From PALG01 sp964495885 (GTDB lineage: Bacteria; Bacteroidota; Bacteroidia; Flavobacteriales; Flavobacteriaceae), in NCBI GenBank assembly GCA_964495885.1, contig CAZBWO010000009.1:62001-126000 (forward strand): 64,000 nucleotides of DNA, given 5' to 3'. Within the stretch, counting starts at the first letter, position 1. Each line of letters starts with the position of its first letter. Shown piece after piece: positions 31,406 through 41,218 of this stretch. A model generated the notes under the pieces. It was not told the origin of the DNA, ran no database searches, and saw only the letters and a list, made by a program, of their open reading frames with translations. The position numbers were made by a program, and so were the translations under genes.

Positions 31406-33274
31406 ATGCGGAAACTGTTACTTCTTACCATTGTACTTATTTCGGGGGTAGTATTTGCCTCTAGGCTATTCTATCTCCAAATTTACGATACCTCCTACGA
31501 AAAGCTCTCCCAAAACAATGCGGTAAAAGTAGTGTATAACTATCCCCAAAGGGGCTATATCTTTGACCGGAACGGGGAACTACTGGTTTCCAATCAACCT
31601 TCCTATGATGTGATGGTCATCCCAAGGGACGTGAAGGATTTGGACACCTTGGAATTTGCCAACTTACTCAACATCGAAAAAGAAGATTTAAAAGATAGGT
31701 TACAAAAAGCGCGTACCTATTCCCCAAGATTGCCCTCGCCTATCATTCCGCAGCTTACCAAAAGTGAATATGCAGCCCTTTCTGAAAAGATGTACAAATA
31801 CAAAGGGTTTTATATTCAAAAGCGTTCCCTTCGGAATTACCACGTAGCCCACTCTGCCAATGTATTGGGCTTTATTTCCGAAGTAAATGAAGGCATCATA
31901 CAACGGAACCCCTATTACCAAATGGGGGAACTTATTGGTACAGGAGGTGTTGAAAAACAATACGAGGAAATCCTGAGGGGAACCAAAGGAGTGAAGTACC
32001 TGCAAAAAGATCGCTTTAATAGGGACATTGGGGCCTATAAAGGGGGGATTTTTGACACCTTGCCCATCCGCGGAAAGGATATCAAACTTACCATAGATGC
32101 CGCACTTCAGGAGTATGGGGAGCAACTCATGGTGAATAAAAGAGGCGGAATTGTAGCGTTGGAACCCAGTACAGGGGAAATCCTAGCCTTGGTGGCTGCG
32201 CCCAATTATGACCCTTCTTTATTGGTAGGAAGGGAACGTTCCAAAAACTTTACCCGACTCTACTACGACACCATTGCAAAACCACTTTTTGACAGGGTAT
32301 TACAGGGAGAGTATCCACCTGGATCTCCTTTTAAGACGCTTACGGCGCTTATCGGACTTCAAGAAGGGGTAATTGACACTCTGGAAAGGGTATCCTGCCA
32401 TGGGGGCTTCCGCTACGGAAAGAACCGTAAAATGGGTTGCCACCATCATCCCAGTCCGTTGTCATTGGTCCCAGGCATTGCTTATTCCTGTAATAGCTAT
32501 TTTGCGAATGCTTATTTAAAAACCATTAATAAGTACGATACTCCCCAAGAAGGGATTGATAAATGGCGGAAACATTTACTAAGTTTTGGTTTGGGGGACT
32601 ATTTGGGATATGACCTCCCGGTAGGAAAAAAAGGATTGATCCCAGATGCCGAATTTTACAACCGCTATTACCCAACCCATAATTGGTATGCCCCTGCAAC
32701 CATCTCCAACGCCATTGGGCAAGGGGAAGTGTTGCTTACCCCCATGCAAATGGTAAACTTTACAGCAGCCATTGCCAACAGGGGCTATTATTACCGCCCA
32801 CACATTATCAAGGAAATTGTAGGCCTGGATACCATTCCGTCTAAATTTACCGAAAAGCAGGTCACGACCATAGACCCCAAGCACTTTGAGCCTGTTATTA
32901 ACGGAATGAACGATGTATACCACTACGGAACAGCTTCCTTCCCCTATTTACAGGTGCCAGATGTTGAAATCTGCGGAAAAACAGGAACCGCAGAAAACTT
33001 CATCAAAATAGATGGGAAACGGATGCAGCTAACAGACCATTCGGTATTTGTGGCATTTGCCCCAAAAGACAATCCCAAGATTGCCATCGCTATTTTTGTA
33101 GAGAATGGGTATTGGGGTTCACGCTGGGCGGGAAGGATTGCCGGATTGATGATTGAGAAATACCTAAGGGGTGAGATCTCCCAGAAAAATGTAGAAGAGT
33201 TTATCCTGAATGGTAGCTTGATGGAAGAATATGACAAACCCTACTCGGGAGAACCTTTTAGAATCAATCAGTAA
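31406..33274 (+). CDS. mrdA: Penicillin-binding protein 2 (elongation transpeptidase)
   Basis: A 622-residue class B PBP with an N-terminal membrane helix, a dimerisation domain beginning NYPQRGYIFDRNGELL, and a transpeptidase domain with all three motifs: SPFK (Ser307, Lys310), SCN (Ser361, Asn363) and KTGT (from Lys525). It cross-links peptidoglycan during elongation with RodA as glycosyltransferase. Its stop overlaps the rodA start by 1 nt (TAATG). Confidence 0.97.
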   Translation: MRKLLLLTIVLISGVVFASRLFYLQIYDTSYEKLSQNNAVKVVYNYPQRGYIFDRNGELLVSNQPSYDVMVIPRDVKDLDTLEFANLLNIEKEDLKDRLQKARTYSPRLPSPIIPQLTKSEYAALSEKMYKYKGFYIQKRSLRNYHVAHSANVLGFISEVNEGIIQRNPYYQMGELIGTGGVEKQYEEILRGTKGVKYLQKDRFNRDIGAYKGGIFDTLPIRGKDIKLTIDAALQEYGEQLMVNKRGGIVALEPSTGEILALVAAPNYDPSLLVGRERSKNFTRLYYDTIAKPLFDRVLQGEYPPGSPFKTLTALIGLQEGVIDTLERVSCHGGFRYGKNRKMGCHHHPSPLSLVPGIAYSCNSYFANAYLKTINKYDTPQEGIDKWRKHLLSFGLGDYLGYDLPVGKKGLIPDAEFYNRYYPTHNWYAPATISNAIGQGEVLLTPMQMVNFTAAIANRGYYYRPHIIKEIVGLDTIPSKFTEKQVTTIDPKHFEPVINGMNDVYHYGTASFPYLQVPDVEICGKTGTAENFIKIDGKRMQLTDHSVFVAFAPKDNPKIAIAIFVENGYWGSRWAGRIAGLMIEKYLRGEISQKNVEEFILNGSLMEEYDKPYSGEPFRINQ

Positions 33275-34536
33275 TGTGGGAACGCGGAAAGAGTAAATTA
33301 GATTGGTGGACGGTGCTTTTATACCTGCTATTAGTGGCAATAGGTTGGGTAAATATCTATTCGGCTTCCCTTGAAGAAAACACCATAGGCTTTTTCAGTT
33401 TAGACCATATTTATTTCAAACAGTTGATATGGATTGGACTTAGTCTAGTGATCATCCTATTTGTCCTAGCCATTGATTCTAAGTTTTACGAACGCTTTTC
33501 CAGTATCATTTATTTGGTATGCCTTGCCAGTTTATTGGGGTTGTTTCTTTTTGGAAAGAATGTCAACGGCGCCACCTCTTGGTATGGAATAGGAGGATTC
33601 ACCCTTCAGCCTAGTGAATTTGCCAAAGCCGCTACGGCTCTTGCGTTGGGGAAATATGTAAGTGACATTCAAACCAATATGAATGAACTGAAACATCAGT
33701 TGCGCTCCTTTCTCATCGTATTCCTACCAGCTATATTCATTATCCCCCAACCCGATCCTGGAAGTGCCCTTATTTATGCCGCCTTCATTTTCCCCATGTA
33801 TCGGGAAGGTTTGAATTACATCTTCATTTTGCTGGCTTTTCTGGCAGCCACATTATTTGTAGGTACATTGGTCATAGGGGTAAAATGGATGGCCTTATTG
33901 ATTGTAGGGGTAACCTTATTGTATTTCGCTTACCGAAGGAAAAAGAAAAAGAAACGCATCCGTTGGTTGAGTTATGGGTTCTTTATGGGAATATGTCTTT
34001 TGTTTACCCTATCTGTAAATTATGTATTCAACAACATTTTTGAACAAAGACACCGAGATCGTTTCAACATTGTACTGGGGAAGGAAATAGACACCAAAGG
34101 AATTGGCTATAACACCAACCAAAGTGAAATTGCCATTGGCAGTGGAGGATGGACCGGCAAAGGATGGTTGCAAGGCACACAAACCAAAGGAAATTTTGTG
34201 CCAGAACAACAAACAGATTATATTTTTAGTACCATAGGGGAAGAATGGGGTTTCCTGGGCTCCCTAACGGTAATTCTTCTTTTTATCCTTCTTATTGTAA
34301 GGGTATTGGTTTTAGCGGAACGGCAAAAATCTACATTTAGCAGGGTCTACGGATATAGTGTAGCCTCTATTTTATTCTTCCACTTTTTTGTGAATATTGG
34401 AATGGTGATTGGGCTACTGCCAACGATTGGGGTTCCCCTTCCGTTTATTAGTTATGGGGGATCAAGCCTTTGGGGCTTTACCATCCTTTTATTCATTTTC
34501 GTGAAATTGGATGCCCAGAATTACATCCACAGTTAG
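33274..34536 (+). CDS. rodA: SEDS peptidoglycan polymerase RodA
   Basis: A 420-residue multi-spanning protein of the SEDS family with GFTLQPSEFAKAA in the middle, PDPGSALIYA, FVPEQQTDYIFSTIGEEWGF and the end PLPFISYGGSSLWG. It polymerises lipid II during lateral wall growth. It contains a basic KKKKKRIRW loop after the central helices. Its stop overlaps the stop of the convergent nuclease gene by 4 nt. Confidence 0.96.
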   Translation: MWERGKSKLDWWTVLLYLLLVAIGWVNIYSASLEENTIGFFSLDHIYFKQLIWIGLSLVIILFVLAIDSKFYERFSSIIYLVCLASLLGLFLFGKNVNGATSWYGIGGFTLQPSEFAKAATALALGKYVSDIQTNMNELKHQLRSFLIVFLPAIFIIPQPDPGSALIYAAFIFPMYREGLNYIFILLAFLAATLFVGTLVIGVKWMALLIVGVTLLYFAYRRKKKKKRIRWLSYGFFMGICLLFTLSVNYVFNNIFEQRHRDRFNIVLGKEIDTKGIGYNTNQSEIAIGSGGWTGKGWLQGTQTKGNFVPEQQTDYIFSTIGEEWGFLGSLTVILLFILLIVRVLVLAERQKSTFSRVYGYSVASILFFHFFVNIGMVIGLLPTIGVPLPFISYGGSSLWGFTILLFIFVKLDAQNYIHS

Positions 34537-35336
34537 TGCTTCGCCCAATCCTGAAGTCTAATTTCAGATTCCAATGCTTCTTCCAACTCGTCTGGCAAAT
34601 GCTGAAGAAAATCAATCCCCGTGACACGTTCCACCTCATCTATTGTCACTACATACTCGTAAAATGAATCCTGTGTTGGCACATTTGGGATAAGAAAAGC
34701 AAGTACCTTATAGGAATCTTTTTCTTTATCAATGACAATTTTATAAAATGCCTTTGGCACCGAAACCTCTTCATCGCCAATGGTTTTTAATCCGGGCTCC
34801 AGCACGCCCCCAGTAATTACATACAATCCATTGTACTTCTCTGCCCAAAACCGAACTTTCTGTTCTAAATAATTCCAGATTCGGGTATTGAATTCATGGT
34901 TTTGCGGACTAATATTACTGGTGAGGAACGTTTCTGAAAAAGCCTCATAAGAAAACGAACGATCTCCAGCCGGACATAAATGTCCGCGGTCATATCCTGA
35001 ATTTTTGTAATTTCTCCAGTGCGCCGATTTTGTAGTAATCTTGGGATCCCTTTCAAAATATGGGCGGTCATAATCACGGCCAGACAAATGTTTTTTCTGC
35101 AGTTCATACGCAACCCATTCGGCCTGTTCATGACTTTCAGAATAAGAAAGCGTATAAAAGTCGTGGTAAATAATGGCCCCTGTAGTTGAAGTTGGCAAAA
35201 ATTCTGTGCCAAATTCCAGCTCCCAAGGAGCTTGGTTTTCGGTATTTTGTTGAAACCGGGTGACTAATTTTTCAGCAAAATATAGAATAGCAATTACCAC
35301 TATAAATACAATGGTGTACGTTGTTCTTTTAGACAT
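34533..35336 (-). CDS. DNA/RNA non-specific endonuclease (NucA/EndA type), membrane-anchored
   Basis: A 267-residue protein with an N-terminal hydrophobic segment (TIVFIVVIAILYFAE), which may be a signal or an anchor. The nuclease core has YDRGHLCPAGDR (DRGH 116-119, His119 the general base) and SNISPQNHEFN with W--LE, which supply the Mg-binding Asn and Glu. Enzymes of this family degrade DNA and RNA outside the cytoplasm. It converges with rodA. Confidence 0.9.
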   Translation of the reverse strand: MSKRTTYTIVFIVVIAILYFAEKLVTRFQQNTENQAPWELEFGTEFLPTSTTGAIIYHDFYTLSYSESHEQAEWVAYELQKKHLSGRDYDRPYFERDPKITTKSAHWRNYKNSGYDRGHLCPAGDRSFSYEAFSETFLTSNISPQNHEFNTRIWNYLEQKVRFWAEKYNGLYVITGGVLEPGLKTIGDEEVSVPKAFYKIVIDKEKDSYKVLAFLIPNVPTQDSFYEYVVTIDEVERVTGIDFLQHLPDELEEALESEIRLQDWAKH

Positions 35337-35340
35337 GCTT

Positions 35341-35348
35341 CAAAAATA
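35341..35348 (-). promoter_or_regulatory. -7 box of the nuclease gene
   Basis: TATTTTTG on the minus strand fits TAnnTTTG and is only four bases from the ATG at 35336, implying little or no leader if used. Confidence 0.4.
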
Positions 35349-35407
35349 CATATATTTCATTTTGTGTCCTCTTTTATAAATAACGAAGTAATTGTCTGTT
35401 TTGGTTA

Positions 35408-35437
35408 TTGAAGCAATAAAAAAAATAAGTAAGTTTG
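35408..35437 (+). promoter_or_regulatory. Promoter of the sensor kinase gene
   Basis: TTG (35408-35410) and TAAGTTTG (35430-35437) are separated by 19 nt, a good -33/-7 pair. The ATG at 35443 is only five bases beyond the -7 box, so the mRNA would be nearly leaderless. Confidence 0.6.
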
Positions 35438-35442
35438 AGGGT

Positions 35443-37287
35443 ATGCGAGCTTTCCCCACATTAACCATCATAGGGCTGTGCATCTGTTTTTCATGTAACG
35501 GGGATCTAAAATCCCCAAGAAGCATTAAAGAAATAGATGCCGTTCAAAAACGCATAGACACTGTTGAACATGACTCTAATTATTCTTATTTAACATCTTT
35601 TCAAAACGACTTTCGCAAGGAAAATTTGCACCCAGATTCCTTGAAGGCAGAAAATGCCTATTTACTGGGTGAGTACTTCAAGTCCCAACAAAACCTAGAT
35701 AGTGCTGCTTTTTATTATCTTTTAGCAACAGATTTTGTTAAGGACTCCCTAAAACCGAAAAAACACGGTAAATATTTTAGAAAGGCCTACTATGCTTTTT
35801 CAGATTTGGGGCTGTACGGAAATTGCCTAACAGTAGCCAAAAAGTATCGTAAGTTGGCAGAGGAATCCTCTTTTCCTTTAGACTATACTTGGGCCCTTCA
35901 TTTGGAAAAAGGAACGCTTGAAAAAATGGGCAAATACAATGAAGCTTTTGAAATTGCAAAAACCATTCTTAAAAATGCCCAAGAGAATGACACCCAAAGT
36001 GTTCCCTATGCCCTTACAGGTATTGCCAAAATGGAATACAAATACTTCGGAAACAAAACATTGGCCTATCAACTTTTAGATAGTATGGCAACCAACAAAT
36101 TGTTGCGATACGAAAGTGATAAAGCAGCGGTATATGGCACCTTGGGAACTTATGATTATTATAAGGGTGACTATCAAAAAGCCCTTGAACATTATCTCCA
36201 AGCTTGTGAAGCCCAAAAAAAGGACGAAAATTCCCCGAATAGGGTAACCGCATTGGCAAATATCTACAATAACATTGCAGAGGTACAGATAGACTTGAAA
36301 CAATATGACCAGGCTAGGGCATACCTGGATAGTGTCAAGCAATTCGGATTTACAACTTTACGAAGAGGGACTCAAAAAGAACATCTAAAATACGAGCTAC
36401 GGCTCTCTGCCGTGACCAATCAAAATATTGATAGGGTGTATAAGATTATAGATTCCATCAACAAATACCAAGATGAAGTCTACAACCAAAAATTGGAAAA
36501 TGAACTCTTAGAACTCACCAAGACTACAGAACAGAAGTTACAAATAGAAAAACAAAAACAAGACGCAGAAATTCAAAATACAAAACTTATCAACGGACTT
36601 ATTACCTTAGGAAGTCTAGCATTGCTATTGGGTGTTTTTGGGTTTCTATTCTACCAACGGAGAAAACTCAATTTTGAAAAACAACAATTAGTTACCCAGC
36701 AAAAGTTACTTCGCTCTCAAATGAATCCGCATTTTGCATTTAACACCTTGTATGCAATTCAGAATGAAATCAAAAAATCCCCTCAAAAAGCCAGTGATTT
36801 CTTATTGAAATTTTCAAGGTTATTCCAACTTATCTTGGAAAATTCTACCCACAATTTCATTCAATTGGAAGATGAATTGGATGCCTTAGAGCAATACCTT
36901 CAGTTGGTGCTGTACCGATTTCCAGAAAAATTCACCTACCAAATTGAGTTAATTGAACTGGAAAGGGATGAATTTATTTTTATTCCCCCTATGCTTATTC
37001 AACCTTTTGTGGAAAATGCAATTGTACACGGTTTTGAGGAAATTGATCACCCTGGGAACTTAAAGATTACCCTTCAGGAAAAACAGAATTTATTGGAGTG
37101 TTGCATTCATGATAATGGAAAATGGCAGGAAAAGGAAAATAAAGGCGAAAAAACCAGAACATCCTCAACGATACTTATTTCAGAATATCTAAAAAAACAT
37201 ACCAAAAAAAGTATTCAATATACCTTCTCAAATCAAGGAACAAAAGTTACCTTTTGGATTCCGTTTAAAACCTTTAATGATGATTAA
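35443..37287 (+). CDS. TPR-containing sensor histidine kinase (LytS-type His_kinase)
   Basis: From the ATG at 35443 the protein has 614 residues. The N-terminus is a short hydrophobic segment ending in Cys residues (IIGLCICFSCNG), so it may be lipid-anchored. TPR-like helices (about 60-350) are followed by a membrane helix (LITLGSLALLLGVFGFLFYQ) and a cytoplasmic kinase of the LytS/YehU class with QMNPHFAFN (His430) and an ATPase region with FVENAIVHGF. It overlaps the LytTR regulator by 11 nt, forming a two-component pair. The next two genes encode exported proteins that may be targets. Confidence 0.9.
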   Translation: MRAFPTLTIIGLCICFSCNGDLKSPRSIKEIDAVQKRIDTVEHDSNYSYLTSFQNDFRKENLHPDSLKAENAYLLGEYFKSQQNLDSAAFYYLLATDFVKDSLKPKKHGKYFRKAYYAFSDLGLYGNCLTVAKKYRKLAEESSFPLDYTWALHLEKGTLEKMGKYNEAFEIAKTILKNAQENDTQSVPYALTGIAKMEYKYFGNKTLAYQLLDSMATNKLLRYESDKAAVYGTLGTYDYYKGDYQKALEHYLQACEAQKKDENSPNRVTALANIYNNIAEVQIDLKQYDQARAYLDSVKQFGFTTLRRGTQKEHLKYELRLSAVTNQNIDRVYKIIDSINKYQDEVYNQKLENELLELTKTTEQKLQIEKQKQDAEIQNTKLINGLITLGSLALLLGVFGFLFYQRRKLNFEKQQLVTQQKLLRSQMNPHFAFNTLYAIQNEIKKSPQKASDFLLKFSRLFQLILENSTHNFIQLEDELDALEQYLQLVLYRFPEKFTYQIELIELERDEFIFIPPMLIQPFVENAIVHGFEEIDHPGNLKITLQEKQNLLECCIHDNGKWQEKENKGEKTRTSSTILISEYLKKHTKKSIQYTFSNQGTKVTFWIPFKTFNDD

Positions 37288-38020
37288 AACACTTATTGTT
37301 GATGACGAATCCTATGTAAGGGAAGATCTTAAGGAAAAATTGAACGCTTTTTTTCCGAATAAAATCCAAGTGATTGGAGAAGCTGAAAGTATTGCAACAG
37401 GGCTTGCAGCTATTCAAAAATTTCAACCAGACTTGATTCTTTTGGATATTCATTTAAAGGACGGGGTATCTTTTGATTTGCTCGCAGAAATACCCACTAA
37501 AACCTTCGATGTAATTTTCATAACAGGGTATGACCAACATGCTATTAAGGCCATCAAAGTTGGCGCCCTAGATTATATTTTAAAACCTGTAGACCCAGAG
37601 GAACTTAAAGTGGCTTTGCAGAAAGCTATTGACAGGAAAGGAAGTGACCCCCAGTTAGAAAAACTACTGGAAATCTCTGGAGAATTTTTTAGAGGAGCCG
37701 AAAAGAAAAGGGTGATTTTGAAAACTTCGGAAACCGTATATGCCATCTACGAAGACGATATTATTTATTGTAGATCTGATGGTAATTACACCACTTTCTA
37801 CACCCAGCAAATGGATAAAATATTGGTATCAAAATCCTTAAAACAAGTAGAGGAAATCCTTTCCGAAAAAATCTTTATACGGTGCCATCAATCCTATATC
37901 GTAAACAAGAAGCATGTTTTAAAATACAACAAAAATGGAGTGCTCATTGTAAACCTGGATTTTAAAGTACCTGTCTCCTCAAGGCGAAAAGATTATGTTT
38001 TAAAATGTATTTTTGATTGA
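37277..38020 (+). CDS. LytTR-family response regulator
   Basis: A 247-residue protein with a receiver domain (LIVDDE at 6-11, phospho-acceptor Asp57 in LILLDIHLKDG, YILKPVD) and a C-terminal LytTR DNA-binding domain (about 140-245: KTSETVYAIYEDDIIYCRSD, FIRCHQSYIVNKKHV). It is the partner of the overlapping sensor kinase. ATGs at 37277 and 37280 are both possible. Confidence 0.95.
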   Translation: MMIKTLIVDDESYVREDLKEKLNAFFPNKIQVIGEAESIATGLAAIQKFQPDLILLDIHLKDGVSFDLLAEIPTKTFDVIFITGYDQHAIKAIKVGALDYILKPVDPEELKVALQKAIDRKGSDPQLEKLLEISGEFFRGAEKKRVILKTSETVYAIYEDDIIYCRSDGNYTTFYTQQMDKILVSKSLKQVEEILSEKIFIRCHQSYIVNKKHVLKYNKNGVLIVNLDFKVPVSSRRKDYVLKCIFD

Positions 38021-38104
38021 TGCATATTTGAAACAGATATTAGCAAATTTGAAGTAAACAATAACACTTATACAAGCACTCAATTATATAGGACATCCAT
38101 TTTC

Positions 38105-38112
38105 TATATTTG
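38105..38112 (+). promoter_or_regulatory. -7 box of the lipoprotein gene 38133-38930
   Basis: TATATTTG, a full TAnnTTTG match, lies 20 nt before the ATG. No -33 TTG is obvious. Confidence 0.5.
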
Positions 38113-38132
38113 AGAATATAAAACTTTGTAAA

Positions 38133-38930
38133 ATGAAAAAACTAAAACTCCTCCTTATTCTGGCAATAATTGCCTTTACAGCTTGTGAAAAAGAAGATGC
38201 TTTACAGTATCCTGAAAATACAACAGCAGACTTTATTCAAACGCAAACTATATCCAACAGGACCTCAACCATTACTTACGAACTGGAACCCGCATTGGAA
38301 TGGGCTGCCTACATTACAGCTAAGATTGTTCAAGACAGTACAAACACCGCGCAACGTAGCTATGTATTATCACAATTAAATAATGATATCATTGCCATGG
38401 AAGACCTCATTGGTGCGAATGTACCTTTAGCTGGACAAAGTTTTAAAAATCTATTTGAAACGTATGTAAATGGTTATTTCGATTTTACCGTAGGCAATCC
38501 TGGTGACGACGAAGAAAGACCTCCTTGTCCACATTGTGGAGATAGTACTTTTGGGGAGAATTCCCTAGAGAGTAATAACTCAAATAATAGAGGACTTGAA
38601 ACAACAGACTATTTCACTTCATTCGCAGAATTTTTATTAAATGATAATTGCGTAGAGCTCTACTTCCCTGATGGGATCAATACCAATAATTGGAGTGATG
38701 TAACTTCAGTAGGGCATCCATTAACAACTGCTAACTCAAGTGAAGGAATACGACGTTTCGTTAATAGCCTTGGGGGAACTACCTTTTTTGAAGATACTGA
38801 GGGCGTGAATGTAAGCAACACCTATATTTATCCAAATGTAATTGTTGCTAGACCCATTAGGCAAGGACTTACGGGCCCTTGCTTGTACACCCAATACACT
38901 GGGGTTGATTTTACAGATTTCTTAGATTGA
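38133..38930 (+). CDS. Lipoprotein of unknown function
   Basis: A 265-residue protein with a lipoprotein signal (LLLILAIIAFTAC, Cys18). The mature part contains a CPHCG pair near residue 131 and Asn/Ser-rich linkers. No family was recognised. It lies 112 nt after the LytTR regulator, is preceded by a promoter box and is closed by a terminator, so it is its own unit and a candidate target of that regulator. Confidence 0.7.
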   Translation: MKKLKLLLILAIIAFTACEKEDALQYPENTTADFIQTQTISNRTSTITYELEPALEWAAYITAKIVQDSTNTAQRSYVLSQLNNDIIAMEDLIGANVPLAGQSFKNLFETYVNGYFDFTVGNPGDDEERPPCPHCGDSTFGENSLESNNSNNRGLETTDYFTSFAEFLLNDNCVELYFPDGINTNNWSDVTSVGHPLTTANSSEGIRRFVNSLGGTTFFEDTEGVNVSNTYIYPNVIVARPIRQGLTGPCLYTQYTGVDFTDFLD

Positions 38931-38951
38931 TTTACATTTATATAGTAACTG

Positions 38952-38977
38952 AAACCGCCCAAATGGGCGGTTTTTTT
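38952..38977 (+). terminator. Rho-independent terminator
   Basis: AAACCGCCC (38952-38960) and GGGCGGTTT (38965-38973) around a 4-nt loop, followed by more T. A nearly identical hairpin ends the next gene. Confidence 0.92.
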
Positions 38978-39151
38978 ATTGCAGTTATAAGCTTAACTAA
39001 TACGAATTTGAAAAAAACAGCCACACTTGCATATTCACTGTTGCCTAACCTCTGCAGAGCAGCTAATTTCAATACAAATTGAAAATTGTCTGTACAATCA
39101 GACCGCGAATTCCGAAAAGCGTAAGAGTAGGACTATTTAAAACTTATTTAT

Positions 39152-40078
39152 ATGAAAAATGCAATGTATTTAATCTGCCTTACCCTAATGTTGGCGACAA
39201 TAAATGGAATGGCACAAACAGAGAGAGGACCGCAATGCACTACATGTACAGATCCAAATGATTACATTTCCAACAATGGAGACAATACCTTTACTGCAGA
39301 TAGTGCCCAAGCCTATTATTGGGAAATATGTAGTGGTGGATCAAGCGTCTCAATTATTTGGGGTAATACCGATCAAGATGTAACAGTTCAAGGAACCCCC
39401 GGAAGTAGTTTTTCCATCAAAGTTACCCGTTTTGTAAATGGCAATTGTATCGAAGCTTGTGAAACAGGGACAATTCAGGCTCCAAATTGTGATGATTGTG
39501 TACAAATAAATGTAACTGGAAATCAAATCGGAACAGATTGCACAAATGCTTATGCTTATTTAAATGATTGTCTAGACACAAACATAGTAAGTGTTGAATG
39601 GGAATGGGACTTATGGGGACAATGCGGCCTTAATCATTGTAGCTTAGGAACTGTCACTACATTTCCTTTCAATTCTCCTAACGTTGATCTATCTTCAATT
39701 AATATTGATCCTGGATATTATCCCTATCTACAGTTTTTTGCCAAAATAAATTATGCAGATGGTAGTTATTGTGAAGACTGGAATCAAGTACTTTTGTATT
39801 GTGACAACATGAATGGTGGTGGAGGTTCACCAGGTTTAAACAACGAGCCATCTATTTATCCGAATCCTTCCATTGGAAATAATAATATCTTTTTTAAGAA
39901 TATTGAAGTAGAAAATATTTTAAGGATAAATATTTTAGATATAACCGGAAATACGAAAAAAACCATTTACCCAACACAGAACCAGTTTTCAATTAGTGGT
40001 TTACAACCTGGTTTATATATAGTAGAGTTCAAAGACAAAAAGCAATCTATATTCCAAAGAAAACTTATCATTAGATAA
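39152..40078 (+). CDS. Cys-rich secreted protein with T9SS sorting domain
   Basis: A 308-residue protein with a signal peptide (ending NGMAQ). The ectodomain has many Cys (CTTC, CIEAC, CDDC, CGLNHC), arranged as would suit several disulfides. A Gly-rich linker (NGGGGSPG) leads to a T9SS C-terminal sorting domain starting IYPNPSIGN and ending LIIR. It has no recognised catalytic motif and may be an adhesin or surface protein. Confidence 0.78.
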   Translation: MKNAMYLICLTLMLATINGMAQTERGPQCTTCTDPNDYISNNGDNTFTADSAQAYYWEICSGGSSVSIIWGNTDQDVTVQGTPGSSFSIKVTRFVNGNCIEACETGTIQAPNCDDCVQINVTGNQIGTDCTNAYAYLNDCLDTNIVSVEWEWDLWGQCGLNHCSLGTVTTFPFNSPNVDLSSINIDPGYYPYLQFFAKINYADGSYCEDWNQVLLYCDNMNGGGGSPGLNNEPSIYPNPSIGNNNIFFKNIEVENILRINILDITGNTKKTIYPTQNQFSISGLQPGLYIVEFKDKKQSIFQRKLIIR

Positions 40079-40085
40079 CTTTAAA

Positions 40086-40116
40086 AAAAACCGCTCGAAA
40101 TGGGCGGTTTTTTTTT
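40086..40116. terminator. Terminator between convergent genes
   Basis: CCGCTC and GGGCGG arms (one G-T type pair) with A-rich and T-rich flanks, so it can act in both directions between the T9SS gene and the convergent permease gene. Confidence 0.85.
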
Positions 40117-41218
40117 AATTCTTTACATCCAATACATCCCTTAGGGCATTCCCCAATAACATAAAGGCAGTAACCAAACTCATGATGGCCAGTCCCGGAA
40201 TTACGGCTAGATAAGGCTTTCCTAAAATAATATAAGAGTAATGGTCTTTAATAATCCCACCCCAACTAGGCATGGGTGGCTGGGCACCAATCCCAAGGAA
40301 GCTCAACCCACTCTCAATTAAAATTGCACTGGCAAAATTGGCAGCAGATATAATGATTACTGGGGCTAAACTATTGGGTAAAATATGCTGGGTCACAATG
40401 CGCCAATGATCGTAACCCAAGGCCTTTGCGGCAGTAACATATTGCATCTGTTTTACACCCATCACCTGCCCACGAACAATTCTTGCTACTTCCACCCACA
40501 TAGTAAGCCCCACTGCAATGAACACTTGCCAAAAACCTTTTCCCAAAGCCAAAGTAATGGCAATGACTAACAATAGTGTAGGAATAGACCAGGTAACATT
40601 AATAAGCCACATAATGGCAGCGTCTATTTTACCTCCAAAATAACCTGCAATAGCACCTAAGGATATTCCAATAACCAATGAAATAAAAACAGCTACAAAC
40701 CCAATAGATAAAGAAATCCGTATCCCTACCAACATTCTACTTAATAAATCTCTTCCATACTTATCAGTACCTAAGAGAAATTTTTGTTCACTAATATATT
40801 CCGCTGGAACTTCGGAAATAGCGTTCAAACCTGGAAAATAAGATAACGAATACGATTTGCTAAGCCCCTTGGATCCATCGGGGGCATAGGCTGTAATTTC
40901 AATAGCATCTTCCTTTAAATTATAACCGGAAATGGGAATTTCTGTCTGGGTATTTTTGATTCCGAAGAAAAACTCAGAAAGCGCATTTTGGGATGTTCCA
41001 GAACTTGGTAACGTGAGCATTTGCACCTGAAACCCGGGAGGTTGGGAATGGATTGACAAATGCATCTGATTGGCGTTTTGGGAATGATCTGGAGCAAGGG
41101 CATACGCAAAGATTGCCACCAACACACAGACCAGCAAAAACACCAAACTAAAAACGCCCCAAAAGTTCTTTTTGAACTTTTGGAGCGCTTGGTGTGTCAA
41201 GGAACCGGACAATGCCAT
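40115..41218 (-). CDS. OppC/DppC-type peptide ABC transporter permease
   Basis: A 367-residue protein with an N-terminal helix (FSLVFLLVCVLVAIFAYALAP), an unusually large extracytoplasmic insert (about 45-135) and the permease domain with LLGTDKYGRDLLSRML and EAA loop YVTAAKALGYDHWRIVTQHILPN. DppC-like subunits pair with DppB and two ATPases to import or export oligopeptides, and none of these genes is adjacent. It begins 1 nt before the Prc gene ends and is probably cotranscribed with it. Confidence 0.88.
   Translation of the reverse strand: MALSGSLTHQALQKFKKNFWGVFSLVFLLVCVLVAIFAYALAPDHSQNANQMHLSIHSQPPGFQVQMLTLPSSGTSQNALSEFFFGIKNTQTEIPISGYNLKEDAIEITAYAPDGSKGLSKSYSLSYFPGLNAISEVPAEYISEQKFLLGTDKYGRDLLSRMLVGIRISLSIGFVAVFISLVIGISLGAIAGYFGGKIDAAIMWLINVTWSIPTLLLVIAITLALGKGFWQVFIAVGLTMWVEVARIVRGQVMGVKQMQYVTAAKALGYDHWRIVTQHILPNSLAPVIIISAANFASAILIESGLSFLGIGAQPPMPSWGGIIKDHYSYIILGKPYLAVIPGLAIMSLVTAFMLLGNALRDVLDVKN

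Noticed and set aside
35392..35442. Upstream TTG start for the sensor kinase
   Set aside because: The extension covers the -33/-7 promoter pair; the first ATG at 35443 begins a proper signal-like segment.
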